Part shown: piece by piece, positions 18,079-28,745 of the stretch
How positions within the stretch are numbered: the first letter of the stretch is position 1
How the letters are laid out: the number at the start of each line of letters is the position of its first letter
NCBI RefSeq assembly: GCF_000238255.3
Contig: NZ_CP011039.1
Location: forward strand, 2,281,001-2,345,000
DNA from: Pseudoalteromonas spongiae UST010723-006
Lineage (GTDB): Bacteria > Pseudomonadota > Gammaproteobacteria > Enterobacterales > Alteromonadaceae
Length of the DNA stretch: 64,000 nucleotides
Direction: 5' to 3'
Made by a program: the position numbers and the translations under genes
Notes under the pieces: generated by a model
Seen by the model: only the letters and a program-made list of their open reading frames with translations
The model's database searches: none
What the model was told of the DNA's origin: nothing

Positions 18079-19620
18079 ATGTCGTTACAGAAAAAACCTT
18101 TGGTACTGATTATCTTAGATGGTTGGGGATACAGTGAAAAAACAGAAAGCAATGCTATTTTAGCGGCTAACACACCGGTTATGGACCGTTTGTGGCAAGA
18201 ATACCCAAGTACCCTTATTTCAGGTTCAGGTTTAGATGTTGGCTTACCTCATGGCCAAATGGGCAACTCTGAAGTAGGTCACGTTAATTTAGGCGCTGGC
18301 CGCATCGTATACCAAGATTTCACACGCATTACCAAAGCGATTGATGACGGTGAATTTGCTGAAAACCCAGCAATTGTAAACGCAATTGATAAAGCGATTG
18401 CCTACGATAAAGCCGTTCACTTAATGGGTCTTTTAAGTCCAGGCGGCGTACATTCTCACCATGAACATATTATCGCTGCCATTGAAGTAGCTGCAAAACG
18501 TGGCGCGAAAAAAATCTATGTACACGGCTTTTTAGATGGTCGTGATACCGCACCAAGAAGCGCAGAACAACCAATTAAAGATGTTTTACAAAAGTGCGAA
18601 GAGCTCGGTGTAGGCCGTATTGCAAGCCTAGTTGGCCGTTACTTTGCAATGGACCGCGATAACCGCTGGGAACGCGTAGAAAGCGCATATAACCTAATGA
18701 CATTAGGTACTGCAGAACATTCTTATACGTGTCCGTTAGAGGCGCTAAATGCAGCCTATTCACGCGACGAAAATGATGAATTTATTTCAGCATCCGCAAT
18801 TCTTGATAACAACAGCCCCGCTACCATTAATGATGGCGATGCTGTGTTATTTATGAACTTCCGTGCTGACCGCGCGCGTCAAATGACACGTGCATTTGTG
18901 GATGCTGATTTCACTGGGTTTACTAAACAAAAATCACCACAACTTGCTGATTTTGTGATGTTGACTGAGTACGCAGCAGACATCAAAACGACCGTGGCTT
19001 TCCCACCAGAGAAACTAGCAAACGTGTTTGGTGAATGGTTAGAAAAACACAACAAAACCCAACTTCGTATTTCTGAAACAGAGAAATATGCGCACGTAAC
19101 TTTCTTCTTTAGTGGCGGCCGTGAAGCCGAGTTTGAAGGCGAAGAGCGCATACTAATTCCATCACCGCAAGTAGCAACGTATGACCTTCAACCAGAAATG
19201 AATTCAGCAATGCTAACCGACAAATTAGTTGAAGCCATTGAATCCGGCAAATACGATGCAATTATTTGTAACTACCCGAACGGCGATATGGTTGGCCACT
19301 CTGGGGTATTTGATGCCGCGGTAAAAGCGTGCGAAGCGGTTGATAGCTGCATCGGTCGTGTTGTCGAAGCGTTAGAAAAAACAGGGGCAGAAGCACTTAT
19401 TACAGCCGACCACGGTAACGCCGAGCAAATGGTTAACCCAACAACGGGTCAAGCACACACGGCACACACCAGTGAGCCAGTGCCATTTATTTATGTTGGC
19501 CGCAATGCAACACCGTTACAAGGTAAAAAGTTAAGCGATGTAGCACCTACAATGCTTCACTTGATGGGCATGGAGCAGCCAAGCGAAATGACTGGCGAAA
19601 CAATTATGAAGTTAAACTAA
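18079..19620 (+). CDS. gpmI: Cofactor-independent phosphoglycerate mutase
   Basis: A 513-residue manganese enzyme interconverting 3- and 2-phosphoglycerate in glycolysis. Metal ligands lie in ILDGWG and around phosphoserine residue Ser64 (MGNSEVGH). Further family motifs are [30 protein letters not shown] and [11 protein letters not shown]. Two ATGs lie six bases apart; 18079 is chosen because AGGA is only one base from the first (18073). Length agrees with E. coli GpmI. It leads the gpmI-envC-ctpA-yibQ series. Confidence 0.95.
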   Translation: MSLQKKPLVLIILDGWGYSEKTESNAILAANTPVMDRLWQEYPSTLISGSGLDVGLPHGQMGNSEVGHVNLGAGRIVYQDFTRITKAIDDGEFAENPAIVNAIDKAIAYDKAVHLMGLLSPGGVHSHHEHIIAAIEVAAKRGAKKIYVHGFLDGRDTAPRSAEQPIKDVLQKCEELGVGRIASLVGRYFAMDRDNRWERVESAYNLMTLGTAEHSYTCPLEALNAAYSRDENDEFISASAILDNNSPATINDGDAVLFMNFRADRARQMTRAFVDADFTGFTKQKSPQLADFVMLTEYAADIKTTVAFPPEKLANVFGEWLEKHNKTQLRISETEKYAHVTFFFSGGREAEFEGEERILIPSPQVATYDLQPEMNSAMLTDKLVEAIESGKYDAIICNYPNGDMVGHSGVFDAAVKACEAVDSCIGRVVEALEKTGAEALITADHGNAEQMVNPTTGQAHTAHTSEPVPFIYVGRNATPLQGKKLSDVAPTMLHLMGMEQPSEMTGETIMKLN

Positions 19621-19623
19621 GCC

Positions 19624-20748
19624 ATGCGTCGCTGTTATTTATTTGTTGTTTTATTAGTATTAGCTTGCGCTTCGCAAGCTAATACCGAACGTACTAAAGA
19701 TGATCTTAACCAAGTTCAAGAACAACTTAAGAACACTAATAAAACCTTTAAAGAGCAGCAAGCACTGCTAGATAAAACTGAAAAAGACCTTAAAAAAGCC
19801 GATCTTGCCATTGCCGAAAGCTCTAAAAAACTAAAACAGCTAAAGTTTGATGTTGAATTAAATCTAACGGAACAGGCAACGCTGAAAGATAAAATAAAAT
19901 CGCTCGAAATCGACAAGAAAAATCAGCAATCAGCACTTGCCGCGCAACTGCGCAGTGCTTTTATGACCGGCAACCATGATTATGGCAAGTTGCTCTTAAG
20001 CCAAGATCAGGTTCAGAATGTTGAGCGCACATTAAATTACTATCAATATTTAAATAACGCGCGCATAAAAGAACTCGAAAAATTAAAAACAACACTAATT
20101 GAATTAGAAAATAGCCGACAATTACTGGCACAAAACCAAACCCAACTTGAAGAGCTGCTAAATACGCAACAGCAGCAGCAAGAAAAACTAGTGGTTGCAA
20201 AAAAAGAGCAAAAAGCGAATTACCAATCGCTGAAAAGCACCTTACAAAAAACCCAATCTCAACTTGTGTATTTAAAGCAAAACGAACAAGTATTAAAGCA
20301 AACCCTTGAACAACTCAATCAAGAACTCATAGAAAGCGAAGTTAAGCTAGTTGGTCTACAAAAACAAAAAGGCAAACTCGATTGGCCGTCACACGGAAAA
20401 TTAGCTCATAGGTTCGGCCAGAAAAAACACGGTAGCCTGCGCTGGAAAGGCGTTTTAATGAACGGTAAAGAAGGTGCGCCGGTAAAAACAATTGCCGACG
20501 GACAAGTATTATTTGCCGATTGGTTAAAAGGATTTGGCTGGGTAATTGTAATTGATCACGGTAAAGGGTTTATGAGCCTGTACGGCCATAGCCAAGCGCT
20601 TTTGAAGGAAGTTGGCGATAAAGTAAGAGCCGGAGAACAAATTGCTTTAGTGGGACAAAGCGGTGGACAATCAAATCCTAGTCTATACTTTGAAATACGG
20701 CATAAGGGAAGAGCGGTAAACCCTATTAAATGGTGTAGACGAATTTAG
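19624..20748 (+). CDS. envC: EnvC-like murein hydrolase activator
   Basis: A 374-residue exported protein: signal peptide (about 1-19), a long coiled coil rich in Gln, Lys and Leu (about 25-245), and a C-terminal LytM/M23 domain (about 255-374). The LytM domain looks degenerate: SLRWKGVLM replaces the usual H-x3-D zinc site. This is typical of EnvC, which activates the amidases AmiA and AmiB at the division site instead of cutting peptidoglycan itself. It begins 3 bases after gpmI ends. Confidence 0.9.
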   Translation: MRRCYLFVVLLVLACASQANTERTKDDLNQVQEQLKNTNKTFKEQQALLDKTEKDLKKADLAIAESSKKLKQLKFDVELNLTEQATLKDKIKSLEIDKKNQQSALAAQLRSAFMTGNHDYGKLLLSQDQVQNVERTLNYYQYLNNARIKELEKLKTTLIELENSRQLLAQNQTQLEELLNTQQQQQEKLVVAKKEQKANYQSLKSTLQKTQSQLVYLKQNEQVLKQTLEQLNQELIESEVKLVGLQKQKGKLDWPSHGKLAHRFGQKKHGSLRWKGVLMNGKEGAPVKTIADGQVLFADWLKGFGWVIVIDHGKGFMSLYGHSQALLKEVGDKVRAGEQIALVGQSGGQSNPSLYFEIRHKGRAVNPIKWCRRI

Positions 20749-20787
20749 GATTCATAATTGGCTACACCTCATTTGAGGAGTGAGCCA

Positions 20788-21969
20788 ATGACTTTTTTTC
20801 TTAATAGTTTAAAAATCTGTGCTTTAGCATGTTTATTCTGGGTGTCAGCTGTATCAGCTGACGCGAAGACTACATCTCATATTTCGATGGCTGAAGTGCT
20901 CGCCAATATCGAGCATTTTTACGTTGATGATATCGACGCAAACAAACTTAACCAATATGCTATCGAATCCATTTTCAAACAACTCGATCCCCATTCTGAG
21001 TTTCTTGACCAAACTGAACTTGAAGCCTTGTTTAATGTTGCAAATGGCCGCTACACCGGATTAGGTATAGAGGTAGAGCAGCGTGAGAAGCACATTGTAA
21101 TTGTTGCTGCGATTGAAAACTCACCAGCTCAAACAGCGGGCTTAACAAAAGGTGATATTCTACTGAAAGTAAACGATATTTCAGTTATCAACCAACCAAT
21201 CAAGCAAGTCTCTAAATTAATTAACCAACAGCAAAAACCACACGTTAAACTCACCATTGCACGAAATGGCCATGAACAACCATTACTTTTCGAGGTGGAA
21301 CGTAAAAAAATCGACCTCAAAAGCGTAAAAGGTAATATTAACAGCCAAGGTATCGCCTACTTACGCATTATCAATTTCAACAATCATACTTTGTATGATG
21401 TTGCCAAAGAGCTTGCCCATCTTTCGCAAATTGTCGCCGGTGAAATTAACGGACTAATTATCGATTTACGAGACAACCCTGGTGGCATTCTTGATAGTGC
21501 AATTGAAGTCTCTGATTTATTTTTAGAAAGCGGCGTCATAGTAAGCACTAAAGGGCGCTTTGCTGAAGCCAATCAAGAATATTATGCACAAGAGGGTGAC
21601 GTACTAGGCGGCGCGCCGATTATTGTGTTAATTAACGAAGGGTCTGCATCTGCTGCAGAAATTCTTGCCGGTGCGCTGCAAGATAATCAACGTGCACAAT
21701 TAGTTGGCACACGTTCATATGGCAAAGGCTCTGTGCAATCACTGATTCCACTAGGCGATGGGCAAACTGCTTTAAAGCTTACGACAGCTAAATATTACAC
21801 CCCTAGCGGTCGCTCAATCGAAGGTTCTGGCATACTACCTGACTACCCTGTTTTACAGCATAACTTTGCCCATAATGGCGATTTTACACAGCCACAAACA
21901 GAGACATTCATTAATGCCAAAGTCCATGATCTACAACTTGAAAAAGCGTGGCAATTACTAGAAAAATAG
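20788..21969 (+). CDS. ctpA: C-terminal processing protease (S41 family)
   Basis: A 393-residue periplasmic serine protease. A signal peptide covers about the first 26 residues, followed by a PDZ domain (GLGIEVEQREKHIVIVAAIENSPAQTAGLTKGD is its core, about 85-165) and the S41 catalytic domain. The nucleophile is Ser in NEGSASAAEIL and the general base Lys is in GTRSYGKGSVQS. The ATG at 20788 is preceded by GAGG and gives a good signal peptide; a TTG at 20758 is rejected. Third gene of the gpmI series, an arrangement common in gammaproteobacteria. Confidence 0.92.
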   Translation: MTFFLNSLKICALACLFWVSAVSADAKTTSHISMAEVLANIEHFYVDDIDANKLNQYAIESIFKQLDPHSEFLDQTELEALFNVANGRYTGLGIEVEQREKHIVIVAAIENSPAQTAGLTKGDILLKVNDISVINQPIKQVSKLINQQQKPHVKLTIARNGHEQPLLFEVERKKIDLKSVKGNINSQGIAYLRIINFNNHTLYDVAKELAHLSQIVAGEINGLIIDLRDNPGGILDSAIEVSDLFLESGVIVSTKGRFAEANQEYYAQEGDVLGGAPIIVLINEGSASAAEILAGALQDNQRAQLVGTRSYGKGSVQSLIPLGDGQTALKLTTAKYYTPSGRSIEGSGILPDYPVLQHNFAHNGDFTQPQTETFINAKVHDLQLEKAWQLLEK

Positions 21970-22119
21970 GTCATTATTAGTAGAGTTTCGAGAAAGGTTC
22001 AGGATGAGCCTTGACTAAATACCCGTTTGTTAAGCGTCTGAGTTTCGAAGATATCCGCTAAGATATTTAGCCACTTAGGTGAATTGGTATAATAATTAAA
22101 AAGAATAATAAGAATACCT

Positions 22120-22872
22120 GTGCGTTCAATTACTTGTTTGTTTCTACTAGCAGCAACCTTTTTCAGCAGCAATTGTTTAGCCGCTCGTGTGGCGATTTTA
22201 ATTGATGACATTGGTAACCACGCTAACGACTTAACGGCATTAGATATCTCAGGTGAATTGTCATACGCAATTTTGCCTTATACCCCTTACGCTAAGCCTT
22301 TTTCAACCAGAGCATCACAATTATCGCGCGATGTAATTCTGCATGTGCCAATGGAAGCAATTAGTGGCAAAGCACTAGGACCTGGCGCGCTTACGTCAGA
22401 TATGGACAAACAGGCACTGCAAACCCAATTGGTAGAGGCGTTAAATGATTACCCCGATGTGATCGGCATTAATAATCATATGGGCTCATTTTTAACGCAA
22501 AAGGTAGTGCCTATGGCGTGGACCATGGAGGTCCTTCGTGAGCGCTCACTGTTTTTTATTGATAGTAAAACCACCAAAGACAGTCAAGCGCAGAATATGG
22601 CTAAGCTGTTTGGCGTTGCTAATGCATCGCGTCAGGTATTTTTAGATAATATTCCGAATGAAAAACAGATGATGTTTCGCTTAAAGCAATTAATTCATAT
22701 TGCTAAAAAGTCAGGAAGCGGTATCGCAATTGCTCACCCCTACCCTGAAACCATTAAATTCCTACCCAATGCGATTACTGCATTAAAAGAACAAGGTATT
22801 GAACTGGTGCCTGTGTCAGAGCTAATCGGTGATAAGCCGATGCAACTCGCAAATCAAACTACGGCGGAATAG
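22120..22872 (+). CDS. yibQ: Divergent polysaccharide deacetylase family protein (YibQ)
   Basis: A 250-residue exported protein starting with GTG at 22120 and a signal peptide ending NCLA. The domain is the divergent polysaccharide deacetylase fold (formerly DUF610): VAILIDDIGNHANDLTAL holds the Asp pair, GINNHMGSFLT the metal-binding His region, and FFIDSKTT and GIAIAHPYPETIKFL the later motifs. Its substrate is not established. It lies 150 bases after ctpA, in the usual place for this family. Confidence 0.88.
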   Translation: MRSITCLFLLAATFFSSNCLAARVAILIDDIGNHANDLTALDISGELSYAILPYTPYAKPFSTRASQLSRDVILHVPMEAISGKALGPGALTSDMDKQALQTQLVEALNDYPDVIGINNHMGSFLTQKVVPMAWTMEVLRERSLFFIDSKTTKDSQAQNMAKLFGVANASRQVFLDNIPNEKQMMFRLKQLIHIAKKSGSGIAIAHPYPETIKFLPNAITALKEQGIELVPVSELIGDKPMQLANQTTAE

Positions 22873-22899
22873 CAACACCACATAAAATACTATGTGATG

Positions 22900-22934
22900 T
22901 TGTTAGTTGTTAGTTGTTAGTTGTTAGTTGTTAG
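22900..22934. repeat. Five tandem TTGTTAG heptamers
   Basis: Five consecutive exact copies of the 7-base unit TTGTTAG run from 22900 to 22934. They lie after the yibQ stop and contain the stop codon of the convergent HDOD gene (TAA, complement of 22931-22933). A 7-base period can change copy number by slippage; a change would mainly affect the intergenic spacing and the very last codons of the HDOD gene. Confidence 0.9.
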
Positions 22935-23770
22935 GCAAACATTGATTTTACATCATTGAGTAGTTCTGAGTATTCATCACTCTCTAAAACACTTACATCA
23001 CTAAGCACACCTTTATCTACATAGGCTTGCAACGACTTTTCTTTGTCTGCAACATTAAGCAGACCTTCACTAATCGCCGCCATGCGAATAAAATCAACAT
23101 AGCATGGGTTTTCAGGCTTATATTCTGGGTTTGCCCAAAGTTCTGCCACTTCCACAAATTCGTCAGTAAAATCCCACGCACGCATAATATGACCACCGAT
23201 ACGACCACCGAGTTTTTGAATCGCTTGCGCTAAAAACTGCGGATTAGCAAATACTTCTTGGTGGCGCTCTGCTTCAGTTAAAATTGGTAAAATTCCAATA
23301 TTATAAACTAATGATGCCAAGGTAATGGTGTCGATGTTAAGCGAGCTGTGCTTGTTGTCTTTTAAATGCAGACTTAACAGCGTAATTGCCGATGACGCGA
23401 CATCAACTGTTTTTTGCCAACTTTTGGATAAATACTCTTTTACCACTTTGTTTTTTGAAACAAACAGTTGTTCCATTGCCATTGCTGTAGCAATGTTTTT
23501 AATTTGCCTTAAACCAATTCGTGTTACAGCTTGATTAAGTGTTGATACTTTAACGGCACGTCCTAAAAATGCACTATTGGCTACTTTAATCATACGCGCA
23601 GAAAGTGCCGGATCATGAGCAATAACATCTCCCATGTCCATTAAATTAACCTCTGGATTGTCAGCAGCTTCTCTTACCTTTACTGCAACTTCCGGAAGGG
23701 TTGGTAATACCAGGGTATCATTATTAATTTTTTCAACCAAAATGGTAAGTAATGCGTTTTCTGTCGACAT
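22931..23770 (-). CDS. HDOD domain signalling protein
   Basis: A 279-residue cytoplasmic protein occupied mostly by an HDOD domain (about residues 20-215), recognised from LPTLPEVAVKVREAADNP, MGDVIAHDPALSARMIKVANSA, VSTLNQAVTRIGLRQIKNIA and the degenerate HD region LASLVYNIGILPIL. HDOD proteins lack the full HD metal site and act as regulators in stress, motility and c-di-GMP networks. The start at 23770 (MSTENALL) is preferred because AAGGA is upstream; an ATG 29 codons earlier is possible. Its stop codon lies in the heptamer repeat. Confidence 0.85.
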   Translation of the reverse strand: MSTENALLTILVEKINNDTLVLPTLPEVAVKVREAADNPEVNLMDMGDVIAHDPALSARMIKVANSAFLGRAVKVSTLNQAVTRIGLRQIKNIATAMAMEQLFVSKNKVVKEYLSKSWQKTVDVASSAITLLSLHLKDNKHSSLNIDTITLASLVYNIGILPILTEAERHQEVFANPQFLAQAIQKLGGRIGGHIMRAWDFTDEFVEVAELWANPEYKPENPCYVDFIRMAAISEGLLNVADKEKSLQAYVDKGVLSDVSVLESDEYSELLNDVKSMFA

Positions 23771-23927
23771 ATAAAGATCGTCCTTTTTATAGTTTTCTAT
23801 TTGCTCGAGCGAACTCGTTGCACCGATTAACCAACAGGTCTTTACCAGCATATTCAAGTAGTTTTATGTTATATTTCAAAGCGCTTTAAACTAAGCTTAG
23901 CCTATAAATTTTGCTGCGCTAAACAAT

Positions 23928-24326
23928 TTATTCAGTTAAGTTAAATTGCTCAATTAATTGTAGTAATTGTTCGTTACTATATGGTTTCACTGGGAAAGCT
24001 CCCCATACAGGTTGTGGCCATGCAATATCGTTTTGGTAACGCGCAATGTGATGAATATGTAATTGCTCCACTACATTACCAAGCGCTGCCACATTTAATT
24101 TATAAGGCGAGAATACCTCACGAATTAAGTGCTGTAATTGACGTGACTCAAGTTGTAATTGATTCTGCTGCTGCTCTGTTAAATCAATAATATCCCGCGC
24201 ACCCTCTACTTTAGGTACCAAAATAAACCAAGGGTATTGGCTATCATTCATCAACAGCACTTTACAAAGTGACCAATCGGCAATCTCTATACAATCGCGT
24301 TTTAGCTCTTTTGCTAATTCAAACAT
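23928..24326 (-). CDS. HIT-family nucleotide-binding protein
   Basis: A 132-residue histidine-triad protein. The C-terminal motif is EQLHIHHIARYQND, a variant of HxHxHxx that also contains the conserved Gln/Trp-Pro region (AWPQPVWG). The WFILVPKVEGARDIIDL segment is typical of the short bacterial HIT branch. These are hydrolases or transferases acting on nucleoside monophosphate derivatives; the substrate here is not evident. ATG 24326 is chosen with AAGG upstream; a GTG at 24329 is the neighbour. Confidence 0.85.
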   Translation of the reverse strand: MFELAKELKRDCIEIADWSLCKVLLMNDSQYPWFILVPKVEGARDIIDLTEQQQNQLQLESRQLQHLIREVFSPYKLNVAALGNVVEQLHIHHIARYQNDIAWPQPVWGAFPVKPYSNEQLLQLIEQFNLTE

Positions 24327-24433
24327 CACATTACCTTATAATTTGTTTACGTCGTTTATAGCAATTTGTTGCCATTAATTCTATATCTTCATACCATCTG
24401 GTTATCACACATAACAGCAACTAAGAGTAAATA

Positions 24434-26647
24434 ATGAATAAAAGATTGATTGCTTTGGCAAGTGCAAGCTTAATCAGCACGAGTGCACTGGCTCAGCCAC
24501 TGTCTCTTGAGCGCATTTTTTCTGATCCAAGTTTGGCAGGAAAAGCACCGGTAAAATTAAAATTTTCACCTGATGGTAGCCGTGTAACCTATCTGCAAGG
24601 CAAAAAAGAAGACTACAACCGTTACGACTTATGGGAATACAACCTAAAAGATAAAACCAATCGACTATTAGTTGATTCAAACAGTATTTTTTCAGGTCCA
24701 GAAACTTTATCAGATGAAGAAAAAGCACGTCGTGAACGTATGCGCGTATTCGGTAAAGGCATTATGGAGTACATTTGGTCTAAAGACGGCAAAGCGCTTT
24801 TATTTCCACTAAATGGTGATATTTATTATTACGATTTAGCTAAACAGCAATCACGCAAACTTACCGATACACCCGAGTTCGAAACCGATGCAAAAATTTC
24901 ACCAAAAGGCAATTTTGTATCTTATATTCGTGCACAGAATTTATATGTACAAAACCTAACAACGGGTAAAGAAGTTCAGCTAACAACCGACGGTGCAGAT
25001 ACCATTAAAAACGGTATGGCCGAGTTTGTTGCACAAGAAGAAATGAGCCGAATGACAGGTTATTGGTGGAGCGGCGATGAAGCGAAAATCGCATTCACCC
25101 GTATTGATGAATCACCTGTTGCTGAAGCTATTCGTAACGAAATTTACGCTGATGAAGTAAAACTATTTAACCAACGTTACCCATTTACAGGTACTAATAA
25201 CGTCGATATTCAACTAGGTGTAGTTAGCCTTAACTCGCAGCAGATTGACTGGGTTGATATGGGCGAAGATAAAGATATCTATCTTGCACGCGCTAAATGG
25301 TTAAATGACGACAAGACACTCTCATACCAATGGCAAAACCGCTCTCAACAACGTTTAGAATTGCGTTTTTATAACAGTGAAAGCAAAAAACAAAACGTTG
25401 CACTCACTGAAACCAGCGATACTTGGATTAACTTGCATTTCGATTTACGTTTTTTAAACGATAAAAAGCATTTTGTTTGGGCATCTGAGCGCGATGGTTT
25501 TAAACATCTATATCTTTATAAAGTAGATGGCACCTTAGTGCGTCAAATCACACAAGGTGATTGGATTGTTGAAAGCATTAAGAGCATTGACGAAAAAAAT
25601 GGCCTTATTTACTTTTCAGGCCGTGCTGACACCCCACTTGAGAGCCACCTTTACTCGGCAAAGCTATTTGAAAAATCAAAACCTCGCCGTTTAACCGACA
25701 CAGGTAAATTCCACTCGGTCGTTATGGCGAAAGATAACAAAACCTTTATTGACCGTAGCTCAAGTGTAAACCAACCAGCACAAGTATCGCTACGTGACAA
25801 CCTAGGTAATTTTATTACTTGGTTAGAACCGAATCGCCTTGATAACAACCACCCTCTTACACCGTATTTAAACGACCTAGTTGAACCAGAATACGGCACA
25901 TTAAAAGCTGATGACGGCCAACAAATGCATTATCGTTTGTTTAAGCCAAAAGCGCTTGAGGCTGGTAAGAAATACCCTGTAATGGTTAACGTTTATGGTG
26001 GTCCACATGCGCAGCGTGTTACTAATAGTTGGCGCAGTAAAAACCTCTACTTCCAATACATGGTGCAGCAAGGTTACATTGTGTTCCAATTGGATAACCG
26101 TGGTTCATATAACCGGGGTAAAAAGTTTGAAGATCCAATCTACAAACACTTAGGTGAAATTGAAGTACAAGATCAGATCAAAGGTGTCGAGTTCTTACGT
26201 ACTTTAGATTTTGTTGACCCTGAGAGGATTGGTATTTATGGCCACAGTTACGGCGGTTATATGGCGTTAATGACAATGTTTAAAGCGGGCGACTACTTTA
26301 AAGCTGGCGTATCAGGTGCACCGGTAACCGACTGGGCGCTTTACGATACTCACTACACAGAGCGTTATTTAGGTCACCCACAAACCAATGCTAAAGGTTA
26401 TGAACAAAGTGCAGTTTTCCCGTATGCCGAAGGACTCTCTGGCCCACTGATGATCTATCACGGCATGGCCGACGACAACGTACTATTTACTCACGCAACT
26501 AAGTTATTTAAGCAGCTACAAGACAATGCACAGCAGTTTGAAATGATGACTTACCCTGGCTCAAAGCACAGCTTGCGAGGTAAGAAAGTACAAACTCACC
26601 TACATCAAACGATCACCGACTTTTTTAACCGTCACTTCAAACAGTAA
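24434..26647 (+). CDS. S9B dipeptidyl peptidase IV-type protease
   Basis: A 737-residue exported serine peptidase with a signal peptide (about 1-20), an N-terminal eight-bladed beta-propeller (about 25-480) and a C-terminal alpha/beta hydrolase domain. The catalytic triad is Ser605 in GHSYGGYMAL, Asp680 in HGMADDNVLF and His712 in GSKHSLRG. The double-Glu motif that binds the substrate N-terminus is visible in FVAQEEMSRMTGYWW. Such enzymes release X-Pro dipeptides and help marine heterotrophs use proteins. A clear terminator follows. Confidence 0.9.
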   Translation: MNKRLIALASASLISTSALAQPLSLERIFSDPSLAGKAPVKLKFSPDGSRVTYLQGKKEDYNRYDLWEYNLKDKTNRLLVDSNSIFSGPETLSDEEKARRERMRVFGKGIMEYIWSKDGKALLFPLNGDIYYYDLAKQQSRKLTDTPEFETDAKISPKGNFVSYIRAQNLYVQNLTTGKEVQLTTDGADTIKNGMAEFVAQEEMSRMTGYWWSGDEAKIAFTRIDESPVAEAIRNEIYADEVKLFNQRYPFTGTNNVDIQLGVVSLNSQQIDWVDMGEDKDIYLARAKWLNDDKTLSYQWQNRSQQRLELRFYNSESKKQNVALTETSDTWINLHFDLRFLNDKKHFVWASERDGFKHLYLYKVDGTLVRQITQGDWIVESIKSIDEKNGLIYFSGRADTPLESHLYSAKLFEKSKPRRLTDTGKFHSVVMAKDNKTFIDRSSSVNQPAQVSLRDNLGNFITWLEPNRLDNNHPLTPYLNDLVEPEYGTLKADDGQQMHYRLFKPKALEAGKKYPVMVNVYGGPHAQRVTNSWRSKNLYFQYMVQQGYIVFQLDNRGSYNRGKKFEDPIYKHLGEIEVQDQIKGVEFLRTLDFVDPERIGIYGHSYGGYMALMTMFKAGDYFKAGVSGAPVTDWALYDTHYTERYLGHPQTNAKGYEQSAVFPYAEGLSGPLMIYHGMADDNVLFTHATKLFKQLQDNAQQFEMMTYPGSKHSLRGKKVQTHLHQTITDFFNRHFKQ

Positions 26648-26673
26648 CGGCTACACAATTAGTCTTATAAACG

Positions 26674-26696
26674 AAAAGCGGGCTTGCCCGCTTTTT
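26674..26696 (+). terminator. Terminator after dipeptidyl peptidase gene
   Basis: Stem AAAAGCGGGC/GCCCGCTTTTT with a two-base loop, followed by T-rich sequence, 27 bases after the stop codon. Confidence 0.9.
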
Positions 26697-26791
26697 CTAT
26701 TTCTTTTATAAAAATAATGTCTTAGGTCAAATTATATTTCGAAATTTATAGTCTAATATTAAAACAATAAACTTAATCTGAAGGTGGCATT

Positions 26792-28429
26792 ATGACAACA
26801 CTTCGCCGCATAAGCATCCAACAAAGATTGGCCATATTGGTGGGCCTAATCGTACTCGGCCTTGCCTTGCTAAGTGCCGCTACATTAAATTCCCAATACA
26901 ATCTACTTAAAAACGAATCCTACCAAAAAACCAAAAGCGTCGTTGAAGCCGCCCATAGCGTAATCACAGCATACCACACAAAACAAATTAGCGGTGAGCT
27001 AAGCGAGCAGCAAGCAAAAGACGCAGCCAAAGCAACCATTAGTAAATTACGATACGAGGGCAATAATTACTATTGGATCAACGACACAACACCAAACATG
27101 ATCATGCACCCGATTAAACCTGAGCTTAATGGCAAATCACTCAGTAACGTGAAAGATCCCAATGGCGTGCGATTATTTGTCGATATGGCCAATATCGTCA
27201 GACAACAAGGTGAGGGCTTTGTGCCTTATCAGTGGCCAATGCCAGGTGCAGATGAACCGGTTGATAAAATTTCGTATGTAAAAGGCTTTAAGCCATGGGG
27301 TTGGGTTATCGGTTCTGGCATTTATCTAGATAATCTCAACAAATTATTTGTGCAACAGGCAACTGCGTTATTAATTAAAACATTATTGATTATTTTTGTT
27401 GTCGGCGCAGCGGCGTATTTAATTGGTAAAAGTATTATCTCTCCAACTATTGAAGCAACGAAACTTATGAAAGATGTTGCGCAAGGAGAAGGCGACTTGA
27501 CGCGAAAACTCACCACCGATGGTAATGACGAAATTGCGCGACTTTCTGGCTACTTCAATCAATACTCAGACAAAATACGCGATTCATTAAAACAAGTCGC
27601 AAGTGCCTCAGAGCAAGTTCTGGTGCAAGCAAACACAGTATCAAAGACCAGTGATAACAGCCAAGAATATATTCAAATGCAGTCTGATAACACTACGCAA
27701 GTGGCAACAGCAATGGAGCAAATGACCGCGCAAATAAGAGAAGTAAGTGATAACGCAAATGCTGCAGAGCAAGCGGCAAATCAGGCTAGAGAAAACACGC
27801 AAGCAGGTAAAGAAGTCGTCACTAAAACGATCAGTCAAATAGAGTCGCTATCTAATAACATTGACCATGTAAGTGACGTCGTTGCGTCACTTGCCGCGGA
27901 AAGTGACAATATTGGCGCTGTACTGGATGTAATTAGAGGCATTGCAGAACAAACCAACTTACTTGCATTAAATGCAGCTATTGAAGCCGCACGCGCAGGT
28001 GAACAAGGGCGTGGTTTTGCAGTAGTTGCAGATGAAGTAAGAACACTTGCTAGTCGTACAGGGCAAAGCACGGAAGAAATTCAACAAATGATCCAAAAGT
28101 TACAACAAGGCGCACAAGAAGCGGTGTCTGCGGTAAGTGCGTCGCAGTCAACCTCTCGCGACACTGTCACTCAGGCCAGTCAAGCCGATGAGGTGCTCAA
28201 TCAAATCGATGAGTTAATGAATGTGATTTCTGAAATGAATAGCCAAATTGCCCGTGCAACAGAAGAGCAAAGCCAAGCAGCTAGCGAAGCAAATATGCGC
28301 ATCAATGAATTAGCAGGCATGGCAGATGAGTCACTAAATAATACCCATCAATTAAATAGCGCAAGCAATGAGCTGATAGCCAGCAGTGAACAAATGAATG
28401 CCGTAGTGAATCGTTTTAAATTGGAGTAA
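26792..28429 (+). CDS. Methyl-accepting chemotaxis protein with single Cache sensor
   Basis: A 545-residue chemoreceptor. TM1 (about 12-32) and TM2 (about 188-210) bracket a periplasmic sCache_2 domain ([20 protein letters not shown], and [13 protein letters not shown] near its end). A HAMP domain ([17 protein letters not shown]) and the signalling domain follow, with the hairpin tip [32 protein letters not shown] written here in two halves: [19 protein letters not shown] and [14 protein letters not shown] glutamate/glutamine-rich methylation region surrounds it. AAGGTGG precedes the ATG. sCache_2 domains commonly sense small carboxylates, but the ligand here is unknown. Confidence 0.93.
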   Translation: MTTLRRISIQQRLAILVGLIVLGLALLSAATLNSQYNLLKNESYQKTKSVVEAAHSVITAYHTKQISGELSEQQAKDAAKATISKLRYEGNNYYWINDTTPNMIMHPIKPELNGKSLSNVKDPNGVRLFVDMANIVRQQGEGFVPYQWPMPGADEPVDKISYVKGFKPWGWVIGSGIYLDNLNKLFVQQATALLIKTLLIIFVVGAAAYLIGKSIISPTIEATKLMKDVAQGEGDLTRKLTTDGNDEIARLSGYFNQYSDKIRDSLKQVASASEQVLVQANTVSKTSDNSQEYIQMQSDNTTQVATAMEQMTAQIREVSDNANAAEQAANQARENTQAGKEVVTKTISQIESLSNNIDHVSDVVASLAAESDNIGAVLDVIRGIAEQTNLLALNAAIEAARAGEQGRGFAVVADEVRTLASRTGQSTEEIQQMIQKLQQGAQEAVSAVSASQSTSRDTVTQASQADEVLNQIDELMNVISEMNSQIARATEEQSQAASEANMRINELAGMADESLNNTHQLNSASNELIASSEQMNAVVNRFKLE

Positions 28430-28434
28430 TACTA

Positions 28435-28745
28435 GGGTCTGTTGACCTTTCAAGTTCGTTTTTGCAGCAGTTTGATTGGGGTTTTATACAAGGCAGAGGC
28501 TGCTTGGCATAGTTATTCTATGTGAGCCAGCCGATAACACAGTAGAAAAGCCAATCAAGCGCTGCCGAACGGTTCTTTTGAGCGCACTTTTCTCATTGTT
28601 GCCTACATGGATGTAGGTAAGGGGCGTGAGCAGGACGCGGAAGCTTTGCTCGATATTCGCTTAGATTACTAGGCCATACATCGAGCGCCGCGATAAAAGC
28701 ACGCCCAAACAGAACAAAAATAGAACAGCAAAGATCAACAGACCC
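28435..28745. mobile_element. MITE-like element with 16-bp terminal inverted repeats
   Basis: GGGTCTGTTGACCTTT at 28435-28450 is complementary to AAAGATCAACAGACCC at 28730-28745 with one mismatch. The 311-base element is flanked by CTA on the left and TAG on the right, compatible with a TA or CTAG target duplication of the kind made by IS630- or IS5-type transposases. It contains no ORF of note, but has internal stems: CCTACAT/ATGTAGG near 28602-28617, and a sub-terminal imperfect pairing of GCAGCAGTTTGATTGG with CCAATCAAGCGCTGC. It sits between the chemoreceptor stop and its terminator. Confidence 0.75.

Noticed and set aside
19624..20748. Active M23 endopeptidase
   Set aside because: The zinc-binding H-x3-D motif is missing from the LytM domain, so an activator role (EnvC) fits better.
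22900..22934. CRISPR or phase-variable promoter
   Set aside because: The 7-base repeats have no spacers and lie at the 3' ends of converging genes, not in a promoter or an early coding region.
28435..28745. Insertion sequence with a transposase gene
   Set aside because: The element is too short and has no ORF with transposase features; it is better described as a MITE.
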